NCBI GenBank assembly: GCA_036557665.1
Contig: DATBHG010000057.1
Span: 1-64,000, forward strand
Reading direction: 5' to 3'
Source of the DNA: VAZQ01 sp036557665
Lineage (GTDB): Bacteria; Pseudomonadota; Alphaproteobacteria; Rhizobiales; Xanthobacteraceae
DNA: 64,000 bases
Positions 36,032 through 44,256 of this stretch are shown here, piece after piece (the stretch's first letter is position 1; the number at the start of each line of letters is the position of its first letter). The notes under the pieces were generated by a model. The model saw only the letters and a list, made by a program, of their open reading frames with translations. It ran no database searches and was not told the origin of the DNA. The translations under genes were made by a program, and so were the position numbers.

Positions 36032-36047
36032 TGCAACATATGTATCA
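36032..36047. promoter_or_regulatory. putative ChrB-box upstream of chrB
   Basis: TGCAACATATGTATCA is centred on the palindrome ACATATGT with TG and CA at its ends. It lies immediately upstream of chrB. The same sequence with one base changed is at 42632-42647 in front of the ChrB-domain/SOD operon. Operator function for ChrB is inferred from this shared placement. Confidence 0.6.
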
Positions 36048-36102
36048 AATCATCGTTCAAATAGGTTGTCGCGACCTCGGCGCTGCTCTCGATCTGCAGT
36101 CG

Positions 36103-36172
36103 CGACTTGGCATCGACTTGGCAATCGACTTGGCATCGACTTGGCAATCGACTTGGCAATCGACTTGGCAAT
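36103..36172. repeat. 11/12-bp tandem repeat, 6 copies
   Basis: Six head-to-tail units of CGACTTGGCA(A)T alternate between 11 and 12 bases (11-12-11-12-12-12). The array lies 95-164 bases upstream of chrB and beside the end of the acyltransferase operon. Confidence 0.92.
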
Positions 36173-36425
36173 CGGGGTCGTGGGTTCCAGCTGCGGTCAA
36201 GAACGCTCTTGCCAGGCTGCGCGTCCTTGCCCGGTCGCAACTGGAAAAGGGGATGGCAATCCTCAGGTGAAACAGCTTATGGAATCGACCGACCGTAGAC
36301 CGGAAAGCTCAAGAGGAGCGCGTCAATGCCGGAAATCAGGCAGACGACAGCACATCGCTGATTACGCTGGTAACAAGCTCCGCTGGGTCGTCTGTTGCTT
36401 CCTCCCACATCGTTCATCCTACAAA

Positions 36426-37622
36426 TCAGGAGGCTCTCGCGGTTTGGCCCCGGATGAGCTGGGCGCCGGCCGGGACCCGGCACAGCGCTGCGGCGACGGC
36501 CCAACTCAGAAGCGAGGCTCCAGAGAATACGATCGCACCCTTGAGCAGCGCGAACAGCGCTGTACCGAGCAGCATATATTGCAGCCACACCGCGAACAGG
36601 TAATGCACCAGATACATTCCGTAGGCATTCTGCCCGACCGAATCGAGCGGCAACGGCCATCGTTTACCGGCGAACCGAAGAAAGACAGCCAGGAAACAGA
36701 CACAGGCGCTCGCACTGGACAGCACGAACGCGAGATCAGCGGCCAGGCGCGTCCCGGCTATCGGCTCCGGCTGAAGGGTCAGCGCAGTCGCGATCAACCA
36801 TAGGACGAACGCAACCGAAGCCCCGCCGAGCCATCGGGCCCAGCGCAGCGACAACATTCCGTCCGTTCGCAGCAAACCACGGTCCAGCCCTAACGCACCG
36901 ACCCCGACGCCACTGAAGAAATAAACCATGTAATGCAGCACGCGCCCGGTCTGGAACGAAAACGGGCCGAGCTCGGCCCATTCCCAGGGTCTGAACATCA
37001 AGGCCAAAGGCACGTAGGCAAGCCCCGAAGCTATCAGCAGCGCAAGAAAATAATGTCCCGGGCGCCCGCCAGCGGCACCAGAGACCTGCCCCAGAAGCTC
37101 GCCCGCGCGAGGCTCGAGCCGGTACAGCGCGGCTGCAGCAATGTCGAGGACCAGCAGTTGCCACAGGAACCACAGCGGTCCCGATGGCCAGAACGGCAAT
37201 GCGGTGAAGTGCGCCCAGTATGCGGACCAGCTCGGATCGACGGCGGTTACCCGGTAAACCGGGTAATGGGCGATTGGCATGATCAAAGTCACCCCGAGCA
37301 CGAACGGGAGCCCGAGCCGCAGCAGTCTGTCGGTCAGGTATCTCCTCGCCCCCTTCCTTGACAGGCTGGGCCAAACAAACAGGCCGGATAAAAAGAACAT
37401 GAACGGCATCAAGAAGACGTACTGGAACGCGCAATATAGGTCGAAGCCGAACCAGCGCTCGTTATCCAGGATCGGAAACGCTTTCCAGCCGTATGGCGGA
37501 GTATCGAAAGGAAATGTCGAGGCGGGCTGCGAGCTCAGATAGGCGAGCACCGAATGGAAGCTGATAACCAGCAGGATGACAACCGATCGGACATTTCCGA
37601 GTGCAAGGCTGGTTTTAGACAT
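36426..37622 (-). CDS. acyltransferase 3 family membrane protein
   Basis: The 398-residue integral membrane protein has about ten hydrophobic helices in the acyltransferase-3 arrangement. It starts with VRSVVILLVISFHSVLAYL (His in helix 1), then FLMPFMFFLSGLFVWPSL, a conserved RLLRLGLPFVLGV Arg-rich turn, PLWFLWQLLVLD, and a late GMYLVHYLFAVW His-containing helix. Such proteins O-acylate sugars, lipids or other membrane-associated acceptors. It is the last gene of a three-gene minus-strand run with an unknown protein and a benzoate-CoA ligase-like enzyme, which suggests modification using an aryl- or acyl-CoA made nearby. Confidence 0.88.
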   Translation of the reverse strand: MSKTSLALGNVRSVVILLVISFHSVLAYLSSQPASTFPFDTPPYGWKAFPILDNERWFGFDLYCAFQYVFLMPFMFFLSGLFVWPSLSRKGARRYLTDRLLRLGLPFVLGVTLIMPIAHYPVYRVTAVDPSWSAYWAHFTALPFWPSGPLWFLWQLLVLDIAAAALYRLEPRAGELLGQVSGAAGGRPGHYFLALLIASGLAYVPLALMFRPWEWAELGPFSFQTGRVLHYMVYFFSGVGVGALGLDRGLLRTDGMLSLRWARWLGGASVAFVLWLIATALTLQPEPIAGTRLAADLAFVLSSASACVCFLAVFLRFAGKRWPLPLDSVGQNAYGMYLVHYLFAVWLQYMLLGTALFALLKGAIVFSGASLLSWAVAAALCRVPAGAQLIRGQTARAS

Positions 37623-37640
37623 TTTTCGCGATCAGCATGC

Positions 37641-38312
37641 TCAGTTTCCGTCGGTAGAGTTTCGCGCGAGTTGACGCTCCACGGTTTCGAGAATTTCGAC
37701 AGGGTCGCCGTCGGACCCGCCGAGGCCGTACCAGGCAACTGCATCCCGACCGCCTCCTGTCCGCCGGCAGGCCTGGCTCCCGGGCAACGGCCGCCCCTTC
37801 GCGCCGGCAGCGATGAACTCCACCGAGCCCGGGAGCTGCTCCAACCACACTTGGGCCGTGCCGAGCTTTTGGCTCAGATAGGCATGTAACGATCCGTGGG
37901 AGATCAATCTGATGGGCTTGAGCTTGCCCGCGAGCTCGAAGAACCGTGCAGCACCGTCGACACCGGTAGCTGGATGACCGCACTTCCGCCCCGGTCGCGC
38001 TCCCGGCAGCATTCCGACCGCCACGACCAAGGACCCATGCGGGGCACACTCGTGAAGGAGCGCGTCCTGGAATACGTCAGCTCCGAATTCATTCGCAGTA
38101 TCGTTCCGACTCTCGACGAACTGCTCGCCGAAAGAGATCGACAACCAGCGGCCTATGATCTCGGTCGTGAGCTCGACCACACCGGTTGCTGAATACCCGA
38201 TCAAGACATTCAGTCGCTCGAGCGCCGAGACCGGTTGCGGTTGGATGCGCTGGAACGGCTCCCTCATCTCGATGGTAGCGAGATGAAAGGATGCAGGCTG
38301 TGGACTGGTCAT
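37641..38312 (-). CDS. protein of unknown function between CoA ligase and acyltransferase genes
   Basis: The 223-residue product starts at ATG 38312, overlapping the CoA-ligase stop in an ATGA junction, and ends 18 bases before the acyltransferase start, so all three are probably co-translated. It looks soluble, with a hydrophobic core segment GSLVVAVGMLPG near residue 98 and a Gly/Arg-rich C-terminal third. I see no known motif. The C-terminal region (from about residue 175) has a more irregular composition and could hide a frameshift. A role with its neighbours in acyl transfer is inferred from position only. Confidence 0.55.
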   Translation of the reverse strand: MTSPQPASFHLATIEMREPFQRIQPQPVSALERLNVLIGYSATGVVELTTEIIGRWLSISFGEQFVESRNDTANEFGADVFQDALLHECAPHGSLVVAVGMLPGARPGRKCGHPATGVDGAARFFELAGKLKPIRLISHGSLHAYLSQKLGTAQVWLEQLPGSVEFIAAGAKGRPLPGSQACRRTGGGRDAVAWYGLGGSDGDPVEILETVERQLARNSTDGN

Positions 38313-40102
38313 TGGCGCCCGTTCCCAGCAGCCGTCGTTTGATCGACGTCGGAGCAATGGGCGTGGGCGACGATTTCCCCCTGCCCGGGCAGACGCACCG
38401 TGTTCAAGCCCCGCAACAACGCTTGCCGATCGATCTTTCCGGTTCCGGTCTTCGGAAGCTCATCCAGAAATTCGATCAATCGCGGATACTTGCAAGGCAG
38501 CAACTTCCGCTTCACGTAATCCTGCAACATGATGGTCGCGTCGCCTGCGTCGAAGTCGCCGGCGCTCATGACGACGCAAGCCTTCAGCGTCATCCGGCGA
38601 TCGGGCAGCTCGACCGCTACAACGGCGCATTCGCGGACCAGGGGATGCTCGGCGAGACAAAGCTGGACCTCGACCGGATGCACCCATTGGCCGGAGATCT
38701 TTACGAGGTCGTCAGTGCGGCCGCGGAAGAAGTAGAAACCGTCCCGATCCCTCACGAAGCGGTCGCCCGTGCAAATCCATCCACCTTCGCGGACCGTCTG
38801 GGCGGTTTTATCCGGGCAATTCCAGTAGCCGGGGGTATTGGAGTGACCGCGCACCCATAGCACCCCTTCCTGGTGGTCGCAGACCTCGTCACCGCATTGG
38901 TCCTTGAGCATCAACTCATAACCGGGCACCCGTTTGCCTGCGGCGCCGAGCTTTTTCTGTTCAGGGGTATTGGACAGATACACGTTCAGCGCCTCGGTCG
39001 AGCCGAGGCATTCGACGATTTCAAGCCCCGACATTCTCTTCCACGCCGCGAACACTTCAGGAGCCAGTATCTCCGCTGCGGAGACCGCGAGCCGGATGGA
39101 GGAGAAATCCGCGCGACCGGCGCCCGGCGCATTGGTCAGAATCGTGTAGAGCGTCGGCAGGCCGAAAAATACCGTAGGACGGTACTGCGCAATGGCTGCA
39201 AAAATTGCGTCAGCATTCGGCTTTCCAGGCAGCAGCAGCGAGGCCGCACCCGCCGAATAAGGAAAGGTGATCGAATTCCCGAACCCATATGAAAAGAAAA
39301 TCTTCGGCACCGAAAAACAAATGTCCTCCGGACCGAGCTGCAAGACATGGTGCGCGTAGGAGGACGCCGTATACGGCATGTCGTGCTGTAGATGGACGAT
39401 GCCCTTCGGGCGCCCGGTGGAACCCGATGAATACATCCAGAAGGCCATCTCGTTGCGGTCGGTCTGCGCGGGCTCGAGCTGTCGAGAGAAGGACGAGAGC
39501 CAGTAATCGGCTCGCCTGGTTTGGATACCGAGGCTTACGCTCGGCTCGCCGTTTACGGCGAGGAGCAGCTGAAGCTGCGTCTGTTGCCGGGCAATTCCTT
39601 CAAATCGTGCGCAGAGCGAGGCCTCCGCGAGCCCCACCTTTGCACCGGAATCCGTCAGATAGAACTGCAGCAGGTCGGGCGGGGTCAGCAGGTTGATGAG
39701 CAGGGGCACCAGCCCCGCCCGGACCGCGCCGAAAAACGCCGCCGGGTAGGTGGGGGTGTCATCCAGGAGGAGGAGAACACGGTCACCCCGCCTGAGGCCA
39801 AGCGACAGAAGCGCGTTGCCCCAACGATTGGCATCCGCACACAATTCCGCATACGTGCGCTGACCGGCAGGCCCGACCGCAGCCGGGCGGTGTCCTCGTC
39901 CGCGGGAGAGATTTTGAAACAGAACCTCGCTTGCATTGTAACGTTGCGGGATTTGAAATCCGATTTCGCGCACGCCCGCACTGTCCCAGGGCACCTCATC
40001 CCGGAGAGGGGCCGGCCATAGCGAAGCTCTGGCGCGGCTTACATGCGACGCGGCTCGGTTTGCTACCGCCCCCGGGGCGACCAAGGTGGCAGAGTGCGGC
40101 AT
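38309..40102 (-). CDS. benzoate-CoA ligase family acyl-activating enzyme
   Basis: This 597-residue ANL-superfamily enzyme is of the BadA/benzoate-CoA ligase type: YNASEVLFQNLSRGRG near the start, the P-loop MYSSGSTGRPKGIVH near residue 205, the adenylate motif ECLGSTEALNVYLSN, TGDRFVRDRDGFYFFRGRTDDLVKISG, and the C-terminal catalytic Lys region PKTGTGKIDRQ. It would make an aryl-CoA or acyl-CoA from the free acid and ATP. ATG 40102 is chosen because GGGAGG lies about 10 bases upstream; the longer frame from 40210 adds non-conserved residues. The C-terminal tail of about 30 residues after the Lys motif is unusual. Confidence 0.9.
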   Translation of the reverse strand: MPHSATLVAPGAVANRAASHVSRARASLWPAPLRDEVPWDSAGVREIGFQIPQRYNASEVLFQNLSRGRGHRPAAVGPAGQRTYAELCADANRWGNALLSLGLRRGDRVLLLLDDTPTYPAAFFGAVRAGLVPLLINLLTPPDLLQFYLTDSGAKVGLAEASLCARFEGIARQQTQLQLLLAVNGEPSVSLGIQTRRADYWLSSFSRQLEPAQTDRNEMAFWMYSSGSTGRPKGIVHLQHDMPYTASSYAHHVLQLGPEDICFSVPKIFFSYGFGNSITFPYSAGAASLLLPGKPNADAIFAAIAQYRPTVFFGLPTLYTILTNAPGAGRADFSSIRLAVSAAEILAPEVFAAWKRMSGLEIVECLGSTEALNVYLSNTPEQKKLGAAGKRVPGYELMLKDQCGDEVCDHQEGVLWVRGHSNTPGYWNCPDKTAQTVREGGWICTGDRFVRDRDGFYFFRGRTDDLVKISGQWVHPVEVQLCLAEHPLVRECAVVAVELPDRRMTLKACVVMSAGDFDAGDATIMLQDYVKRKLLPCKYPRLIEFLDELPKTGTGKIDRQALLRGLNTVRLPGQGEIVAHAHCSDVDQTTAAGNGRQ

Positions 40103-40381
40103 CGGGAAGCTCCCTCCCAGAAGGCCGAGCTTGAACTGCCTTGAATGGACATTGGTTCCCGTCGATTGACTATCGCTGCCCTCCTCTGGTTCGCCCCGCC
40201 CGATACACATCCAACCCCTCGCTCACGTGAGTCGGATACAAATGCGTCTGACCGCAATCTATTCGGGTAATTTGTGACCTTATCAACCGTAAGGAGGAAG
40301 CCGATCAGGTCCGATGGGCGGCAAGTTAATGAATTGTCGAGCCGGGTAGTACGTATTAATAGCGACAGGCCGATCGGAATC

Positions 40382-41080
40382 TCATTGATCTGAAAGCGCG
40401 CTCCGCGTGCTCAGCCGCGCAATAACGATTTTCGCGGTTCGCTCGCAACGCTCTCCCTCGAACGGAAAAATGTCCTGCAACAGCGGACCAAATTGCTTTT
40501 CAAGATATTCACGTAACAGGTTGCGTGCCCGGTGCAGTCTTGTCTTCACCGTCTCCGGACGTATGCCCAGAGCCTCGGCCGTCTGCTCAACCGTCATTTC
40601 TTCCACGGCGCGCGCCACGAACACTACCCGGAACGGCTCCGGCAGTGTGTCGATCGCGCGCTCCAGGATAATCAGGACCTGCTTCTTGGCCATGGTCTTT
40701 TCAGGGTCGCCGTGCGAGGCAGAGGGAAACGGAATGATCCGGGCGTCCGCGACATCTTCTCGCTCGATGCTCTCCCAATCCACCGTTGGCCGCCGCCGCC
40801 GCAGCCGGCCATAGGCCTCGTTGATCAGGATTCGGGTGAGCCAGGTGCTCAGGCTCGAATCGCCGCGAAACCGGTCCAATTGCGTGAAGGCGCGAACGTA
40901 ACTCTCCTGGACGATGTCCTCGGCCTCACTGTCATTCCCGACGATGCCTCGGGCCAGCCGGAAAAGGCGCCTATTGTTCTGCCGAATGATTGTGCGCACC
41001 GCGTCTTCGTCCTTGCGACGCGCTCGGGCGAGGAGACCCTCCTCGGCACGGAAATCGATATTTGCCAAACGATCTTGCAT
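40382..41080 (-). CDS. ECF-type RNA polymerase sigma factor
   Basis: The 232-residue sigma-70 family protein contains region 2 (RRLFRLARGIVGNDSEAEDIVQESYVRAF, STWLTRILINEAYGRLRRR) and region 4 (LPEPFRVVFVARAVEEMTVEQTAEALGIRPETVKTRLHRARNLLREYL). A C-terminal extension ending in FPFEGERCERTA is characteristic of a subgroup of ECF factors and has a single Cys. ATG 41080 is preferred to ATG 41122. No anti-sigma factor gene is adjacent. Two small hypothetical genes lie directly upstream, so how the factor is controlled is unclear. Confidence 0.9.
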   Translation of the reverse strand: MQDRLANIDFRAEEGLLARARRKDEDAVRTIIRQNNRRLFRLARGIVGNDSEAEDIVQESYVRAFTQLDRFRGDSSLSTWLTRILINEAYGRLRRRRPTVDWESIEREDVADARIIPFPSASHGDPEKTMAKKQVLIILERAIDTLPEPFRVVFVARAVEEMTVEQTAEALGIRPETVKTRLHRARNLLREYLEKQFGPLLQDIFPFEGERCERTAKIVIARLSTRSALSDQ

Positions 41081-41445
41081 TCGGACTGCTTGCGAGCCCC
41101 AATTAGATGCCCGAGCCTGCAAAAGGTTCCCGGCTCAAGCTGTGGCTCTCTGCTGCCGCCTGGAACGGCCGGAGCCCGGCGCAAGGGCGACACCCCGGTC
41201 AGGTTTTCCCTTTCCAGATCAGCCAGCGATATATTCCGAGACAATTTTATCAATGCGATGGCGGCGTTCTGGACCAGGAGAGGATAGTCTTCAGCAAGGT
41301 AGCCGGCGACGATCCAAATGACCGCTCCTATGGTCAGGCCTACAAAAGCCCAGCCCATTAGCCGAGGTCGTACACGGGCAGCTATGATGAGGCCTGGCAC
41401 AATGGTCCAAAAGAAGCCCAGCCAACGTAGGATGTCCTGACGCAT
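40849..41445 (-). CDS. small two-helix membrane protein, frame running into the sigma-factor gene
   Basis: From ATG 41445 the frame encodes two convincing transmembrane helices (LGFFWTIVPGLIIAA and LMGWAFVGLTIGAVIWIVAG) followed by a soluble part. It then stays open until 40849, overlapping the 5' end of the sigma-factor gene by more than 200 bases in another frame. Only about the first 80-100 residues look like real protein. Either the gene truly overlaps, or its original 3' end has been lost. The family is not recognised. Confidence 0.4.
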   Translation of the reverse strand: MRQDILRWLGFFWTIVPGLIIAARVRPRLMGWAFVGLTIGAVIWIVAGYLAEDYPLLVQNAAIALIKLSRNISLADLERENLTGVSPLRRAPAVPGGSREPQLEPGTFCRLGHLIGARKQSECKIVWQISISVPRRVSSPERVARTKTRCAQSFGRTIGAFSGWPEASSGMTVRPRTSSRRVTFAPSRNWTGFAAIRA

Positions 41446-41461
41446 AAGTTTTCCAGCCGGT

Positions 41462-41653
41462 TTACCGGTAGAAATCGGCCGCAAAGGCGCCCGACCCCAG
41501 GCCGGTGAACGGATTCCCGTCCCGCGGCCGGCCAATTCTTCGTAAGTGCCGAACGCTGGAGGCTGGAAAAGGCCACGGCACATATGGCAGGCGCTCCGCG
41601 TCCCACCGCGCCGTAAGAGCATCGATCTGCTGTATTGTGGCCGATAACGCCAT
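41462..41653 (-). CDS. possible small protein upstream of the membrane protein
   Basis: A 63-residue frame from ATG 41653 (73 residues from an earlier start) reads LSATIQQIDALTARWDAERLPYVPWPFPASS and ends 16 bases before the two-helix membrane protein, in operon-like spacing. The N-terminal half could form an amphipathic helix and the rest is Pro/Gly-rich. There is no recognisable domain, so it may not be a gene. Confidence 0.3.
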   Translation of the reverse strand: MALSATIQQIDALTARWDAERLPYVPWPFPASSVRHLRRIGRPRDGNPFTGLGSGAFAADFYR

Positions 41654-41794
41654 GAGGGCGCTACTCTTTGCCCACCAAGACAAAGCACAGGGAATGGAGT
41701 TGTTTCCGCCAAACGTGAGCTGATCTCAGACGTGCAGTGCCCTGGTCAACACGTAGCCTGCTGGCACGGCTGCCTTCGAATTGAACCGAGGAGC

Positions 41795-42436
41795 TCATTC
41801 CGCAGCAAAGGGTCCTCCTTGGAAGAGGCCCAGCATCTTTGAGGTGCTCGTCAACACTCCGTGTTTCTGAACGCCGCGAGTCGACATGCAAGCGTGCTGC
41901 GCATCGATTCTCACGGCGACCCCGCGCGGCTGCAACACGTGCTCGATCACCTCGGCGATTTCAGCAGTCATTCGCTCCTGGGTTTGCAGCCGCTTGGTAA
42001 TGGTGTCGACAACACGGGCGAGTTTCGAAAGGCCGACGACGCGGCCATCGGGAAAATAGCCGATATGCACCAGGCCTGTTATCGGCGCAAGGTGATGCTC
42101 GCACCAGGACTGGAAGGGAATTCCCTGTATCAGTACCGGTTCATCGTAGCCATGAACCTCCTCGAAGGTTCGTGCCAGATGCTCGGCGGGATCTTGAAGA
42201 TAGCCTGCAAACCATTCTTCGTAGGCCCGAAGGACACGCGATGGGGTATCGCGTAAGCCTTCACGACATGGGTCATCGCCCATCCACCGGATCAACGTCC
42301 TGATTGCCTCCTCGGCGTCCAACCGATCCGGGCGCTCGCCGTCCAAGGGGCTGGCGTAGATCGGACGTAAGCTCCTCAGGCGAAATCTCCAACATGGCTG
42401 CTCCGGTCGATCGTTCCCTGGAGCGGTTGGATGCAC
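41795..42436 (-). CDS. folE: FolE, GTP cyclohydrolase I
   Basis: GTP cyclohydrolase I makes dihydroneopterin triphosphate, the first step of folate/pterin synthesis. The 213-residue product (GTG start 42436) has DAEEAIRTLIRWMGDDP, the active-site zinc motif SWCEHHLAPI, GLSKLARVVDTITKRLQTQERM and the second zinc Cys segment HACMSTRGV. The first 35 residues are Arg/Pro-rich and not conserved, and there is no good ribosome binding site, so the start may be further in. It is transcribed away from the ChrB-domain/SOD operon. Whether it is the only folE in the genome is unknown. Confidence 0.92.
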   Translation of the reverse strand: MHPTAPGNDRPEQPCWRFRLRSLRPIYASPLDGERPDRLDAEEAIRTLIRWMGDDPCREGLRDTPSRVLRAYEEWFAGYLQDPAEHLARTFEEVHGYDEPVLIQGIPFQSWCEHHLAPITGLVHIGYFPDGRVVGLSKLARVVDTITKRLQTQERMTAEIAEVIEHVLQPRGVAVRIDAQHACMSTRGVQKHGVLTSTSKMLGLFQGGPFAAE

Positions 42437-42799
42437 GCGAGCGCAAAAGGTTCCCGCGGCGGGTGTGCGCGTTCAAGCCAGCGTCGGCCAAGCCGAAAGG
42501 CCGGGGCGCCTGCAGTTACCGCGGCGGCTCTGGCGAGCACAGGGTCGGTCAGGTCAGCACCGCCCCTGAAAGCACCGGCCGCGCCCGGCGCGCGCGTAAA
42601 ACATAGCTAGCGTATCATATAATATCTCTATTGCAACATGTGTATCATTATGTTAGCCGTTGCGCGGCATGGGCGACTGCCGACGGTGCGGCGCTTCCGC
42701 GCTGAGTTGCTGCCGCACACGCCTATCGAGCATGCGCGGGAATGGGCGGTTTCGCATCGACCGAAATACTAAGGCACGTAGCGAACGATAGTGAAATCC
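42437..42799. other. intergenic region with putative ChrB-box
   Basis: This 363-base divergent region lies between folE and the amidohydrolase gene. It is AT-richer around 42600-42650, where the putative ChrB-box and a GTATCATATAATAT stretch that could serve as a -10 element are found. No gene is supported. Confidence 0.6.
42632..42647. promoter_or_regulatory. putative ChrB-box upstream of the amidohydrolase/ChrB/SOD operon
   Basis: TGCAACATGTGTATCA differs in one base from TGCAACATATGTATCA at 36032. It lies about 150 bases before the first gene of the operon. An additional GTATCA is at 42612-42617. Shared regulation with chrB is inferred. Confidence 0.6.
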
Positions 42800-43795
42800 A
42801 TGAGCGGCGAAGCCAAGATCATTGACTTTCACAATCATCATATTCCGGCGCGGTTCGAGCTCACCGCGATGCGCACGCAACCGCCAACACAGCGTGCCCG
42901 CTGGGAAATGCTGGCACGCAAGCTGCCGGACGAGGAGCTGCTGCTGAGGGATGTCCGGGAGGGCCATTTGGCAGCACGGGTGGTCAATATACCTGGCAAC
43001 TTGATCGCGGATGCGGAGGGGAACGTGCCGCATGAGACGATCATTGCCATGAACGACGAGCTCGCGGGATTGGTCGCGCGGCATCCCGGCCGTATCCATG
43101 GCCTGGCATCGGTCGACGGCTATGACGGAGACAAGTCTGCTCGTGAGGCCGAGCGGGCCATCGCGCACCTCGGACTGCGTGGCCTGTTCCTAGACTGTGC
43201 GCGCGGTGATCTGCTGATCGACGCCCAGCAGGCGCGGCCCACGCTCGAGGTCGCCGCGAAGTATGGAGTGCCGGTGTTCGCGCATCCCATCGCTCCGGAG
43301 TCGCTGACCAAGCAGATGACGCCCTACGGCCTGATCGGGACGCTGTTTGCGCGTGGCGCCGTGAATGGGGCATCCCTCATCGCTCTGGTCGAAGGCGGAG
43401 TATTTTCCGAATTGCCCGGTTTGCACGTAGTCGTAACGGCACATGCCGTCGGGGGATTGGCGATGACAGCCGGGCTATCGCCCCAGAGCAGGCTACCCAC
43501 CGGCACCATCGAGGTGTTGCGCAAGCACATCTTCATCGACAGCACCCTCGTCCACCCCGCAGTGATCCGCGCCTGTGTCGATTTGCTGGGGGCGGGCAAT
43601 GTGCTTGCCGGCAGCGACTTCCCGATTGCCGGCGAGGCGCCAATCCGGGGTCCCCTCACACAGGCTATGCAGCAGGCAAAGCTTTCGAATGCAGAGCAGA
43701 ACGCGATCGTTGCGGATAACTGCCTGCGGTTGCTCGGTATTGGCCAAACATCGGCTCAACCCAATGTGCACGAAGCTATTGGAGGTATCCCATGA
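42800..43795 (+). CDS. amidohydrolase family 2 (ACMSD-like) metal-dependent hydrolase
   Basis: The 331-residue TIM-barrel protein has the metal-binding DFHNHHIP motif near its start, FAHPIAPES (His) near residue 155, TAHAVGG (His) near 215 and the catalytic-type Asp in LAGSDFPIAG near 275. These features fit the ACMSD/2-amino-3-carboxymuconate semialdehyde decarboxylase-like subgroup, which decarboxylates or hydrolyses small aromatic-derived acids. ATG 42800 or GTG 42791 may be the start. It overlaps the ChrB-domain gene by 4 bases and is thus the first gene of a coupled three-gene operon. Confidence 0.88.
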   Translation: MSGEAKIIDFHNHHIPARFELTAMRTQPPTQRARWEMLARKLPDEELLLRDVREGHLAARVVNIPGNLIADAEGNVPHETIIAMNDELAGLVARHPGRIHGLASVDGYDGDKSAREAERAIAHLGLRGLFLDCARGDLLIDAQQARPTLEVAAKYGVPVFAHPIAPESLTKQMTPYGLIGTLFARGAVNGASLIALVEGGVFSELPGLHVVVTAHAVGGLAMTAGLSPQSRLPTGTIEVLRKHIFIDSTLVHPAVIRACVDLLGAGNVLAGSDFPIAGEAPIRGPLTQAMQQAKLSNAEQNAIVADNCLRLLGIGQTSAQPNVHEAIGGIP

Positions 43796-44256
43796 AATGG
43801 ATCACACGCGAGCGGGTCAAGGTCGACCGTGTCGCCTGCCCGTGGCTGATCAGGAAATTCGTCGACAGGGACGCCGAGTTTGTTTTCGTCCCGGCCGACA
43901 AGGTGATGGAGGAAGCAAAGCGCCTTGGGGCTACTCCGTACGATGTAAAGGACGTCGAGCTGGGTCACCACGGCAAGGAGTGCTCGTTCGAGGCGATCTT
44001 GAAAAAATACGGACTCACAAACAATCCGTCACTCGTCCTGCTTGGAAAAATCGTCAACGGCGCCGATACGGACAACATGCTTTACCATCAGCCCGAAGGA
44101 CCGGGGCTCGAGGCCATTGCCGAAGGGTTCCGCCACCTCGGATACAAGGACGATCACGCGCTCAACGCCGCGGAGTGGATCGTCTACGACGCTCTTTATG
44201 CTTACTGCCAGGAGATGGTCCGGCAGGGCAAGCCCAACGGGGATTTCGTGCAGTGA
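43792..44256 (+). CDS. stand-alone ChrB C-terminal domain protein
   Basis: The 154-residue product matches only the C-terminal ChrB domain: KWITRERVKVDRVACPWLIRKFVDRDAEF, then DVELGHHGKECSFEAILKKYGL and ALNAAEWIVYDALYAYC. The N-terminal regulatory half found in full-length ChrB (35013-36008 here) is missing. It has conserved His/Cys residues (HHGKEC) that might bind metal or chromate. It overlaps both neighbours by 4 bases. It may protect against chromate or oxidative damage together with the SOD-rhodanese protein. Confidence 0.9.
   Translation: MKWITRERVKVDRVACPWLIRKFVDRDAEFVFVPADKVMEEAKRLGATPYDVKDVELGHHGKECSFEAILKKYGLTNNPSLVLLGKIVNGADTDNMLYHQPEGPGLEAIAEGFRHLGYKDDHALNAAEWIVYDALYAYCQEMVRQGKPNGDFVQ

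Noticed and set aside
36103..36172. Possible CRISPR array
   Set aside because: The units are 11-12 bases with no spacers, so this is a simple tandem repeat. No cas genes are present.
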